From Actinomycetes bacterium (GTDB lineage: Bacteria; Actinomycetota; Actinomycetes; Mycobacteriales; Micromonosporaceae), in contig JAEYGD010000297.1 of assembly GCA_023402505.1 (NCBI GenBank), positions 1 through 11,581 of the forward strand: DNA of 11,581 nucleotides, given 5' to 3'. Below the pieces are notes generated by a model, which saw only the letters and a list, made by a program, of their open reading frames with translations, ran no database searches and was not told the DNA's origin. Both the position numbers and the translations under genes were made by a program. Each line of letters begins with the position of its first letter. Position 1 is the first letter of the stretch. Below are positions 6,568-11,581 of this stretch, one piece after another.

Positions 6568-7999
6568 AGCGGCGAAGGGCCTGCGCGGCCGTCCGGCCCG
6601 GCCGCTCGCCGTAGAAGGTCGGCTCGGCCCCCGGCCGCCACGGCAGCGCGGCGACCAGCACGATCAGCGCCAGGGCCAGCGAGTTCTCCATGAGCGCGCC
6701 GAAGAATCCGTCCTGGTAGTGCGACACCTCGGGCAGTTGGTGCTCGTACGGCCAGATCGGCGAGATCAGGAACAGCAGGTAGAGGCCCACGGCGGCGGCG
6801 CCGTGCCGGAGCCCGGTCAGTGCCGGGTACCAGATCGGGGAGCGCAGGCCGTTCACCCCCGGCAGACCACCCAGCCCGCCCCGGGCGAGGAGCCCGCGAC
6901 TGGCCTCGCGGCGGCGCACCGCTGCGTCGGCCAGCACGATGACGGCCGGGATCACCCAGACGAGGTGATGCGTCCACGAGATCGGGCTGATCACGTTGGT
7001 GGTGAGCCCGACCAGCGTGAACGCGGTCAGCTCGTCGCCGTCGGCCCGGGCGTTGGCGGCCCGGGACAGGCCGAGCGCGAGCAGCAGGACCGCGAACGCG
7101 AACCACAGCAGCCCGGGCGTCTCGATCGAGTCGTAGAGGCGGGCGAGCAGCCCGGCCAGCGACTGGTTGGGCGTCATGTCCGCCGCGCCGACCCGCTCGG
7201 TCTGCCAGAGCACCCCCCCGAAGTACGCCCGCGACTCGGGACCGACGACGGCGAACGAGCCGATCGTGACGGCCACGACCGTGCCGACGGCGGTCGCCGC
7301 GGCCCGCCACTGACGGGTGATCATCAGGTAGACGATGAAGAGGGCGGGGGTCAGCTTCACCGCCGTGGCCAGGCCGATGCCGACGCCGGCCCAGGCGCCG
7401 CTGTAGACGAACCGCAGCAGCGGGCCGTCCGAGGGGGCCACGTGGGTGCCGCGGCGGGCCCGCCAGCGCAGACCGATCAGGTCGGCCATGACCAGCGCGA
7501 AGAGCAGCAGGTTGACCTGGCCGTAGCCGAGGGTCTCCCGGCCCGGTTCGAGGGCGACGGCGAGGGGCGTGGCGATCGCCACCGTGTACCAGAGCGGCCA
7601 GCCGAGCCGGTCCACGATCGGGCGTAGCAGCGCGGCCAGGACGACGGCCAGCGCCGCGATGCTCGCCGCCGCGTTCACCAGGCCGGCCAGGCCGACGGGA
7701 AGGTGCGCCATCGGGAGCATCACGAGCCCCGCGAACGGCGGGTACGTGAAGCCCAGCGTCGTGCCGGGGGAGACGAACTCGTACAGCTCGTGGCCGCTCG
7801 CCCACCACACGACCGCACCGTGGTAGATCTTCATGTCGAAGAAGTTGTACGGCCGCCCGAACGCGCCGACCGCGAGCCACGCGGCATAGGCGACGGCGAT
7901 CACGACGCCGGCTCGCACGACTGTCCTGCGATCGATCCCGCGTGCGACGCGACGGACCGGAGCGAGGCGGTCCACCCGCCTACCGACGGTCGTCGGCAT
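6566..7999 (-). CDS. GT87 (DUF2029) polyprenol-phosphate-dependent mannosyltransferase-like membrane protein
   Basis: This 477-residue multi-pass protein fits the GT87 family of GT-C enzymes, which in actinobacteria use polyprenyl-phosphate-mannose to extend mannolipids such as PIM and lipomannan outside the membrane. After a basic cytoplasmic tail and the first membrane segment (about 28-46) comes NFFDMKIYH with Asp55, the likely catalytic aspartate. FTYPPF (84-89), GYGQVNLLL (158-166), KLTPALFIVYL and SPISWTHHLVW follow, all typical of the family. At least nine hydrophobic segments are visible. ATG 7999 is preferred: GGGGGTG lies about 7 bases upstream, and codons before it lose G/C third-position bias. 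GTG 8071 with GGGAGG 7 bases upstream is a serious alternative that would add 24 residues. The acceptor is unknown. Confidence 0.88.
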   Translation of the reverse strand: MPTTVGRRVDRLAPVRRVARGIDRRTVVRAGVVIAVAYAAWLAVGAFGRPYNFFDMKIYHGAVVWWASGHELYEFVSPGTTLGFTYPPFAGLVMLPMAHLPVGLAGLVNAAASIAALAVVLAALLRPIVDRLGWPLWYTVAIATPLAVALEPGRETLGYGQVNLLLFALVMADLIGLRWRARRGTHVAPSDGPLLRFVYSGAWAGVGIGLATAVKLTPALFIVYLMITRQWRAAATAVGTVVAVTIGSFAVVGPESRAYFGGVLWQTERVGAADMTPNQSLAGLLARLYDSIETPGLLWFAFAVLLLALGLSRAANARADGDELTAFTLVGLTTNVISPISWTHHLVWVIPAVIVLADAAVRRREASRGLLARGGLGGLPGVNGLRSPIWYPALTGLRHGAAAVGLYLLFLISPIWPYEHQLPEVSHYQDGFFGALMENSLALALIVLVAALPWRPGAEPTFYGERPGRTAAQALRR

Positions 8000-8117
8000 C
8001 GCGTGGCCACCCCCGTACCAAGGTCGTCCTAGCCGTCCAGGTCCGGTACGGAGCCTAGAACGGTCCCTCACGTCAGTGCCTCCCGCGTTATGCGACCGTG
8101 TCCGATCCCACACAAGT
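8000..8117 (-). promoter_or_regulatory. Promoter and leader region of the GT87 gene
   Basis: On the minus strand TTGTGT (8115-8110) and CATAAC (8092-8087) are 17 bases apart, and a second hexamer TAGGCT lies at 8057-8052. Two possible ribosome binding sites follow: GGGAGG (8084-8079) before GTG 8071, and GGGGGTG (8014-8008) before ATG 7999. Which promoter and start pair is used cannot be decided by eye. Confidence 0.35.
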
Positions 8118-8213
8118 TTTTGACATTTCCACCGCGTTAACGCCTAGCGGGTGGTTCGCCGATTTCGCGACGTGCACCCGGGTGGAGCCGACGGAGGGGA
8201 GGATCGACGCAGG

Positions 8214-8759
8214 TCAGCCGGGGAGACGCCGAGCCGTCGCTGCCGATCGTACGGCGATTCGGGCCTCTCGGCGGGCGGTACGGACAGCTCGCTGCACAGA
8301 ACGTCGGGAGTGACCGATCCGGTGACCGGCCCGCCACCGCAGGCCCGGCTTGCCCTCGGTGTCGGCGGCGGCGAGCAGGAGCCCGCCGAAGAGGCCGAGG
8401 TTCTTGAGGAAGTGGACCTGGTTGTTGTTGCGCTGGGCCGGGTCCTGGTTGCTCCAGAAGGGATGACCGGCGATGGTGACCGGCACCAGCGTGCCCGCCA
8501 GGACCAGGGCCGCCGGTCGGGTGAACCGGCCGGTGGCGAGCATCAGGCCGGCACCGAGCTGCACGGCCGCGTTGGCGCGGATCAACGTCTCGGTGTCGGT
8601 GGGGATGCGGGGGTGGGTCTTCTCCAGCAGGGGTGTCACCCGGTCGGTCACCGGCTTGGCCGCGGTGACGAGCCGTTCCGGGTTGGCGAAGTTGCGTGCC
8701 CCACTGACCACGAAGATGCCGCTCAGCATGGCGCGGGCGAGTGAGCGTACGGGTGTCAT
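8214..8759 (-). CDS. DoxX family membrane protein with basic C-terminal tail
   Basis: The 181-residue protein begins with the DoxX-type segment MLSGIFVVSGARNFANPERL and continues with PVTDRVTPLL, a membrane segment around AAVQLGAGLMLATGR, a second around ALVLAGTLVPVTIAGHPFW, and HFLKNLGLFGGLLLAAAD. This order is typical of actinobacterial DoxX proteins, four-helix membrane proteins linked in some species to redox stress; the role here is unknown. After the last helix comes an unusually basic tail (about residues 141-181) rich in Arg and Ala that could form an amphipathic helix on the membrane or bind nucleic acid. The ATG at 8759 is the first plausible start; TATGAC lies 6 bases upstream and no Shine-Dalgarno is seen. 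It is divergent from the acetyltransferase gene. Confidence 0.85.
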   Translation of the reverse strand: MTPVRSLARAMLSGIFVVSGARNFANPERLVTAAKPVTDRVTPLLEKTHPRIPTDTETLIRANAAVQLGAGLMLATGRFTRPAALVLAGTLVPVTIAGHPFWSNQDPAQRNNNQVHFLKNLGLFGGLLLAAADTEGKPGLRWRAGHRIGHSRRSVQRAVRTARREARIAVRSAATARRLPG

Positions 8760-8771
8760 GGGTCAGTCATA
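8760..8771 (-). promoter_or_regulatory. Candidate leaderless -10 element of the DoxX gene
   Basis: TATGAC (8771-8766) is followed by 6 bases and ATG 8759. The final base departs from TANNNT, so confidence is modest. Confidence 0.35.
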
Positions 8772-8803
8772 CCCCGTACCGCCCGCCGCTACCCCCGCAA
8801 CCG

Positions 8804-8817
8804 CCGATCCGGATCGG
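8804..8817. repeat. Perfect 14-bp palindrome in the DoxX/GNAT divergent spacer
   Basis: CCGATCC abuts its own reverse complement GGATCGG with no spacer. It lies 45-58 bases upstream of the DoxX start and 76-89 bases upstream of the acetyltransferase start, where a shared regulator could bind. In GC-rich DNA a palindrome of this length can also occur by chance. Confidence 0.4.
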
Positions 8818-8879
8818 TCGGTGTGGACGTCCGCCACGCCGATTCGAGCGACCGTCGCGGATGGATCTCGGCCGGGGGG

Positions 8880-8892
8880 TAACGTGCCCGGC
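8880..8892 (+). promoter_or_regulatory. Leaderless-type -10 element of the GNAT gene
   Basis: TAACGT (8880-8885) is followed by 7 bases and GTG 8893, the same geometry as at moaC. A dyad GCGAC-C-GTCGC (8848-8858) sits about 35-45 bases upstream of the start and could affect the -35 region. Confidence 0.5.
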
Positions 8893-9438
8893 GTGACGAC
8901 ACTGCGGCTCCGGCCGGAGGACCCGGCCGACAGCGGCCCGGTCCGTCGCGTGCTGGCGGCCGCCTTCGCCCGGCCCGACGTGACCACCCCGCCGGAGGTC
9001 ACTCTCGTCGACGAGCTGCGCGGCAGCGGGGCCTGGCTCCCGGAGCTCGCCATGGTGGCCGAGTACGGCGGCGAGGTCGTCGCCTACGCGCTGCTCACAC
9101 GCGTGCTGGTGCGCTCCGACCGGGGCGACGCGCCGGCTCTCGCCCTCGGGCCGGTGGCGGTCGCCCCGCACCGGCAGCGCATCGGGCTGGGCACGGCGGT
9201 CGTGCAGGCCGCCCTGGACGCGGCCACCGAGCTGGGCGAGCGGCTCGTCGTGGTGCTCGGCGACCCGGCCTACTACCGGCGGTTCGGCTTCGACCGCGCC
9301 GACCGGATGGGGCTCACCAGCCCGTGGTCCGGCCTCGGCGAGCCGTGGCAGGCCCTGGTGCTGCCCCCGGCCACCAGCGGCGAAGGGCCGCCCCCGCAGG
9401 GCGAGGTCGCCTTCCCGGCTCCCTGGTCCAGGGTCTGA
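8893..9438 (+). CDS. GNAT family N-acetyltransferase, YhbS-like
   Basis: This 181-residue single-domain protein probably transfers an acetyl group from acetyl-CoA to a small molecule or protein. The GNAT core is clear: LGPVAVAPHRQRIGLGTAVV (85-104) includes the acetyl-CoA loop QRIGLG (95-100), and LGDPAYYRRFGF (122-133) is the motif that marks the YhbS-like subgroup. The substrate of this subgroup is not defined by sequence. GTG 8893 is the start that begins just before the domain and has TAACGT 7 bases upstream; the frame stays open upstream but without homology. The gene is divergent from doxX and convergent with the ATPase gene 24 bases away. Confidence 0.9.
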   Translation: MTTLRLRPEDPADSGPVRRVLAAAFARPDVTTPPEVTLVDELRGSGAWLPELAMVAEYGGEVVAYALLTRVLVRSDRGDAPALALGPVAVAPHRQRIGLGTAVVQAALDAATELGERLVVVLGDPAYYRRFGFDRADRMGLTSPWSGLGEPWQALVLPPATSGEGPPPQGEVAFPAPWSRV

Positions 9439-9442
9439 CCCG

Positions 9443-9473
9443 AGCCGGCGTGTCGTGGGCGGTCAGGCCGGCT
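9443..9473. terminator. Weak inverted repeat between convergent GNAT and ATPase genes
   Basis: AGCCGGC (9443-9449) and GCCGGCT (9467-9473) form a perfect 7-bp stem with a 17-base loop, reaching into the last codons of the ATPase gene. The position fits a bidirectional terminator, but the loop is long and there is no T-run. Confidence 0.25.
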
Positions 9474-10704
9474 GGGTACGCAGGTAGCGGCCGAAGTGTG
9501 GGACGGTGAAGGCGACCGTGCCGCGCTCACCGGAGTAGATCAGGCCCTTCTTGATCAGGGCGTCGCGGGCCGGGGACAGGCTGGCGGGCTTGCGGCCCAG
9601 CGCGCGGGCGATCTCGGCCGTCGGCACGGCCGCGTCCATGTCGTCCCGGCCGCCGCCGTCCGGGTCGCCGTCCACCAGGGAGAGGGTGGCCATGGCGCGC
9701 ATGTACTCGCGTTCGGCCGGGGTGGCCCGCTCGAAGCGGGATCCGAAGAAGCCCACCGCCAGCTCGGCCTCCGCCTCGGGCGCCGCCACCCGCACGTCGG
9801 CGGCGGTGATCGGGGAACGGGGAGCGTGGTCCCAGGTCGCCTTCCCGTACGCCTGGACGAAGTAGGGGTAGCCGCCGGACTTCTCGTAGAGCAGGTCGAG
9901 CGCCTTCTGCTCGTACTCGACATCCTCGCGCTCGGCGGGCGCGCAGAGCGCCTGGTCGGCGGCGATCCGGTCGAGCCGGTCGATGCGCTGGTAGCGGAAG
10001 AGCCGCTCGGAGTACGACTTGGCCGCGCTGAGCACGGCGGGCAGGTGTGGCAGCCCGGCGCCGACCACGATCAGCGGCGCGCCGAGCTGGGACAGCTCGT
10101 GGCAGGCGGCGCAGAGAGCGGAGACGTCCTCGGCGCCGAGGTCCTGCATCTCGTCGATGAAGACGGCGATGCCGGTGCCCACGTCGGCGGCCACCCCGGC
10201 GGCGTCGGAGAGCAGCTCCACGAGGTCGATCTCGATGTCACCGGAGTCGGCCCGTCCGCTCGCGGCCGGCACGTCGATGCCGGGTTGCCAGCGGTCCCGC
10301 AGTTTGGGGGCGGCGCCGCCGCGCCCGGCGGGAGCGGAGCGCTGCGCGAAGGCCTTCAGTACGCCGAGGAAGGCGTCGATCCGGTCCGGGGCGCGGTGCC
10401 GGGGTGCCAGCTCGCGTACCGCCATGTGCAGGGCGGCGGCGATCGGGCGGCGTAACGACTGGTCCGGCCGGGCCTCGATCTTGCCGCTGCCCCAGAGCCG
10501 GTTGATGGCCTGGGATCGCAGCGTGTTGAGCAGCACCGTCTTGCCGACCCCGCGGAGGCCGGTGAGCATCAGGCTGCGTTCGGGCCGGCCGCGCGCGACG
10601 CGTTCCAACACGATGTCGAAGACGTCCAGCTCACGTCCCCGCCCGGCCAGCTCGGGCGGGCGCTGCCCGGCGCCGGGGGCATAGGGGTTGCGGACCGGAT
10701 CCAC
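9463..10704 (-). CDS. AAA (AAA_16-like) ATPase with C-terminal winged-helix-like region
   Basis: From GTG 10704 the protein has 413 residues. An N-terminal NPYAPGAG and ELAGRGREL lead into the ATPase, with Walker A GLRGVGKT (49-56), Walker B AVFIDEMQD (180-188) and a strand with VVGAGLP (213-219) after it. Residues about 361-407 (PTAEIARALGRKPASLSPARDALIKKGLI) look like a winged-helix domain, as in Orc1/Cdc6-type and archaeal-type ATPases of COG1672 style. A Gly/Pro-rich insert lies at about 124-152. It may be a DNA-associated or regulatory ATPase; the function is unknown. The start was chosen because TACTCT lies 7 bases upstream; a GTG 14 codons earlier is less likely. It is convergent with the GNAT gene and follows the LppU-like gene after a strong hairpin. 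Confidence 0.87.
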   Translation of the reverse strand: MDPVRNPYAPGAGQRPPELAGRGRELDVFDIVLERVARGRPERSLMLTGLRGVGKTVLLNTLRSQAINRLWGSGKIEARPDQSLRRPIAAALHMAVRELAPRHRAPDRIDAFLGVLKAFAQRSAPAGRGGAAPKLRDRWQPGIDVPAASGRADSGDIEIDLVELLSDAAGVAADVGTGIAVFIDEMQDLGAEDVSALCAACHELSQLGAPLIVVGAGLPHLPAVLSAAKSYSERLFRYQRIDRLDRIAADQALCAPAEREDVEYEQKALDLLYEKSGGYPYFVQAYGKATWDHAPRSPITAADVRVAAPEAEAELAVGFFGSRFERATPAEREYMRAMATLSLVDGDPDGGGRDDMDAAVPTAEIARALGRKPASLSPARDALIKKGLIYSGERGTVAFTVPHFGRYLRTQPA

Positions 10705-10717
10705 GCATCGGAGAGTA
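10705..10717 (-). promoter_or_regulatory. Leaderless-type -10 element of the AAA ATPase gene
   Basis: TACTCT (10717-10712) is followed by 7 bases and GTG 10704, with no Shine-Dalgarno. The dyad at 10725-10744 lies at about -21 to -40 and would cover the -35 region, a position typical of a repressor site. Confidence 0.55.
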
Positions 10718-10724
10718 TCGGGAC

Positions 10725-10744
10725 GTCTAGCGGCGGGGCTAGAC
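10725..10744. promoter_or_regulatory. Dyad over the ATPase -35 region, operator candidate
   Basis: GTCTAG, 8 bases, CTAGAC. Flanks extend the symmetry only partly. It shares its core, spacing and the first two loop bases with the hairpin at 10807-10826, but its position just upstream of the ATPase -10 suggests protein binding rather than termination. Confidence 0.4.
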
Positions 10745-10795
10745 ATCCGTAGATGAGGCTACCGGCGTGTCGGGACGGTCCGGGTTCTCGACACG

Positions 10796-10837
10796 AAACT
10801 AGGGCTGTCTAGCGTTCACACTAGACAGCCCTAGTTT
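10796..10837 (-). terminator. Perfect 17-bp hairpin directly after the LppU-like gene
   Basis: The arm at 10796-10812 is the exact reverse complement of 10821-10837, with an 8-base loop. It begins 3 bases beyond the stop codon of the LppU-like gene at 10841 and has A-runs and T-runs at the stem ends, so it can act as a terminator on either strand. It would separate that gene from the ATPase gene. Confidence 0.75.
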
Positions 10838-10840
10838 TGG

Positions 10841-11581
10841 CTACCGGTACTCCTTGAGGCAGAGCACGTAGTCGAGCAGGTTCACCGAGTTGTCGTGCAC
10901 GTAGTTCGCGGTCGCCTCCGGTGCCATGACCCGGCAGCGGTCGCCGTCCGTCGACACCGGAATCCGTACCAACACCTCGTAGGTGTTCGGGCCGCACGGC
11001 ACCTTGCGCAGCTCGGCGTCGGCGTCCGTGCCGTCGTTGACCACGCAGTCACCGCGCCGGAAGTCGTCCCTGTCCCTGGTCGGGCTGGGCTCGGCGGTCG
11101 GCAGCGGGTCCCGGGTCGGCGGGGCCGGCGCCGAGGAGGTCTCCGGAAGCGACACCGACGGAGCGTCGTCGCTCGCGGCCTGCCACACCGCCCAGCCGGC
11201 CAGGCCCAGGCATGGGCAGAGCAGGAGCACCACCACCAGCCCGACGAACAGCGCGATCCGCCCGCCACGCTTCTTCGGCGGAGCCGGCGCGGCGTAACCA
11301 CCGGGAGCGCCCCACTGGCCGCTGGTCGGTGCCGCACCGGGCGGAACCGGCCCGGCCGGGGGGAAGGGTCCGGGTGGCGGGTACCCGCCCGGCAGGTCCG
11401 GCGGGCGCTGATCGGCCGTCGGCGGGAAGCCGGCACCGGAGGCCGGCGCGGGCGACGGCGCCGGAAAACCACCGCCGGAGGCCGGGGCGGGCGACGGCGG
11501 CGGGAAGCCGGCACCGGAGGTGGGTGGGAGCTGGCCCGAGCCCGGGGCGGACGGCGGGAAGCCAGCGGCCGGTGGCTGGGC
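10841..11581 (-). CDS. LppU/SCO3897-like single-pass membrane protein with Pro-rich N-terminus (5' end cut by window)
   Basis: The frame is open to the window edge, so the start lies outside; 246 residues are visible. Residues 1-102 are a Pro/Gly/Ala-rich, probably disordered cytoplasmic part with four GFPP/GFPA motifs in 13-residue repeats. KKRGGR then precedes one membrane segment (about 108-131). The outer part has an acidic, Pro/Ser/Thr-rich linker and a small domain beginning RRGDCVVNDGT and ending YVLCLKEY. Four cysteines (GDC, VPC, DRC, VLC) could form two disulfides. This arrangement resembles the actinobacterial LppU/SCO3897 family, whose function is not known to me. A GTG at 11236 is inside the membrane segment and is not a credible start. 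A strong hairpin follows the stop. Confidence 0.8.
   Translation of the reverse strand, partial: AQPPAAGFPPSAPGSGQLPPTSGAGFPPPSPAPASGGGFPAPSPAPASGAGFPPTADQRPPDLPGGYPPPGPFPPAGPVPPGAAPTSGQWGAPGGYAAPAPPKKRGGRIALFVGLVVVLLLCPCLGLAGWAVWQAASDDAPSVSLPETSSAPAPPTRDPLPTAEPSPTRDRDDFRRGDCVVNDGTDADAELRKVPCGPNTYEVLVRIPVSTDGDRCRVMAPEATANYVHDNSVNLLDYVLCLKEYR
11421..11537 (-). repeat. 39-base tandem repeats encoding 13-residue Pro-rich units
   Basis: Units 11421-11459 and 11460-11498 match at 32 of 39 positions. A third unit from 11499 matches the first exactly for 22 bases and then diverges. A further partial copy begins near 11553. The encoded units follow the pattern SGxGFPxPSPAPA, in frame with the LppU-like protein. 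Confidence 0.75.

Larger units (their letters stand above)
10721..10847. repeat. Two diverged copies of a 45-base element, offset 82 bases
   Basis: 10721-10765 and 10803-10847 align without gaps. Shared blocks are GTCTAGCG, CTAGACA, CC, TAG and GGCTACCGG, about 31 of 45 positions. Each copy contains the dyad GTCTAGCG-N6-CTAGAC (10725-10744 and 10807-10826). The second copy reaches the stop codon of the LppU-like gene. This looks like an old duplication or a repeated regulatory element. Confidence 0.7.

Noticed and set aside
5904..7880. A 658-codon minus-strand frame across moaE and the GT87 gene
   Set aside because: It lies out of frame with the GT87 protein and has an Arg/Gly/Pro-rich composition with no domain.
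8120..8150. Consensus TTGACA on the plus strand as a promoter antisense to the DoxX gene
   Set aside because: No good -10 at 16-18 bases (nearest TAGCGG at 19) and no plus-strand gene follows.
9421..9433. CCCTGG-T-CCAGGG as a terminator
   Set aside because: It lies inside the GNAT coding region and the loop is too small for a stable hairpin of full length.
10721..10847. Terminal inverted repeats of a MITE or insertion sequence
   Set aside because: The two copies are in direct orientation, contain no transposase and show no target-site duplication; each is itself a dyad.
11421..11573. CRISPR-like or mobile repeat array
   Set aside because: Repeats are contiguous, 39 bases long without spacers, and in frame inside a coding region.

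Overview
The window is very GC-rich, uses mostly GTG start codons and has strong G/C third-position bias. It carries actinobacterial family types: a GT87 membrane glycosyltransferase, an LppU/SCO3897-like membrane protein and a moaC-mog-moeA-moaE cluster. A member of Micromonosporaceae would fit, but that is inference from style. No rRNA, tRNA, insertion sequence, phage gene or CRISPR array was seen.

Layout: (1) 1-726, minus, 3'-truncated polytopic membrane protein that resembles a GT-C glycosyltransferase. (2) 804-3314, minus, membrane-anchored GGDEF-EAL cyclic-di-GMP protein with intact signature motifs in both domains but a degenerate inhibitory site. (3) 3315-3843, a gene-free divergent spacer of about 530 bases, locally close to 50% GC, with small dyads and a chain of micro-ORFs. 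(4) 3844-6527, plus, the molybdenum cofactor operon moaC-mog-moeA-moaE, with GTGA start/stop overlaps at moaC/mog and moeA/moaE. (5) 6566-7999, minus, GT87 glycosyltransferase, convergent with moaE across a hairpin. (6) 8214-8759, minus, DoxX-family membrane protein, divergent from (7) 8893-9438, plus, a YhbS-like GNAT acetyltransferase. (8) 9463-10704, minus, AAA ATPase with a C-terminal winged-helix-like region, convergent with the acetyltransferase. (9) 10841-11581, minus, LppU/SCO3897-like single-pass membrane protein, cut at its N-terminus by the window edge.

The clearest functional unit is the Moco operon. MoaC works in cyclic pyranopterin formation, MoaE is the large subunit of molybdopterin synthase, Mog/MoaB adenylylates molybdopterin, and MoeA inserts molybdate. 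moaA and moaD are not in the window. The c-di-GMP gene is transcribed divergently from this operon; no functional link is shown.

Two patterns stand out. First, at least five genes have a TANNNT -10-like hexamer 6-8 bases before a GTG start and no Shine-Dalgarno, which points to leaderless transcripts. Second, the spacer between the LppU-like gene and the ATPase holds two diverged copies, exactly 82 bases apart, of a roughly 45-base element built on the dyad GTCTAGCG-N6-CTAGAC. One copy has become a perfect 17-bp terminator-like hairpin; the other covers the ATPase promoter's -35 region. I see no convincing new multi-gene defence or mobile system.
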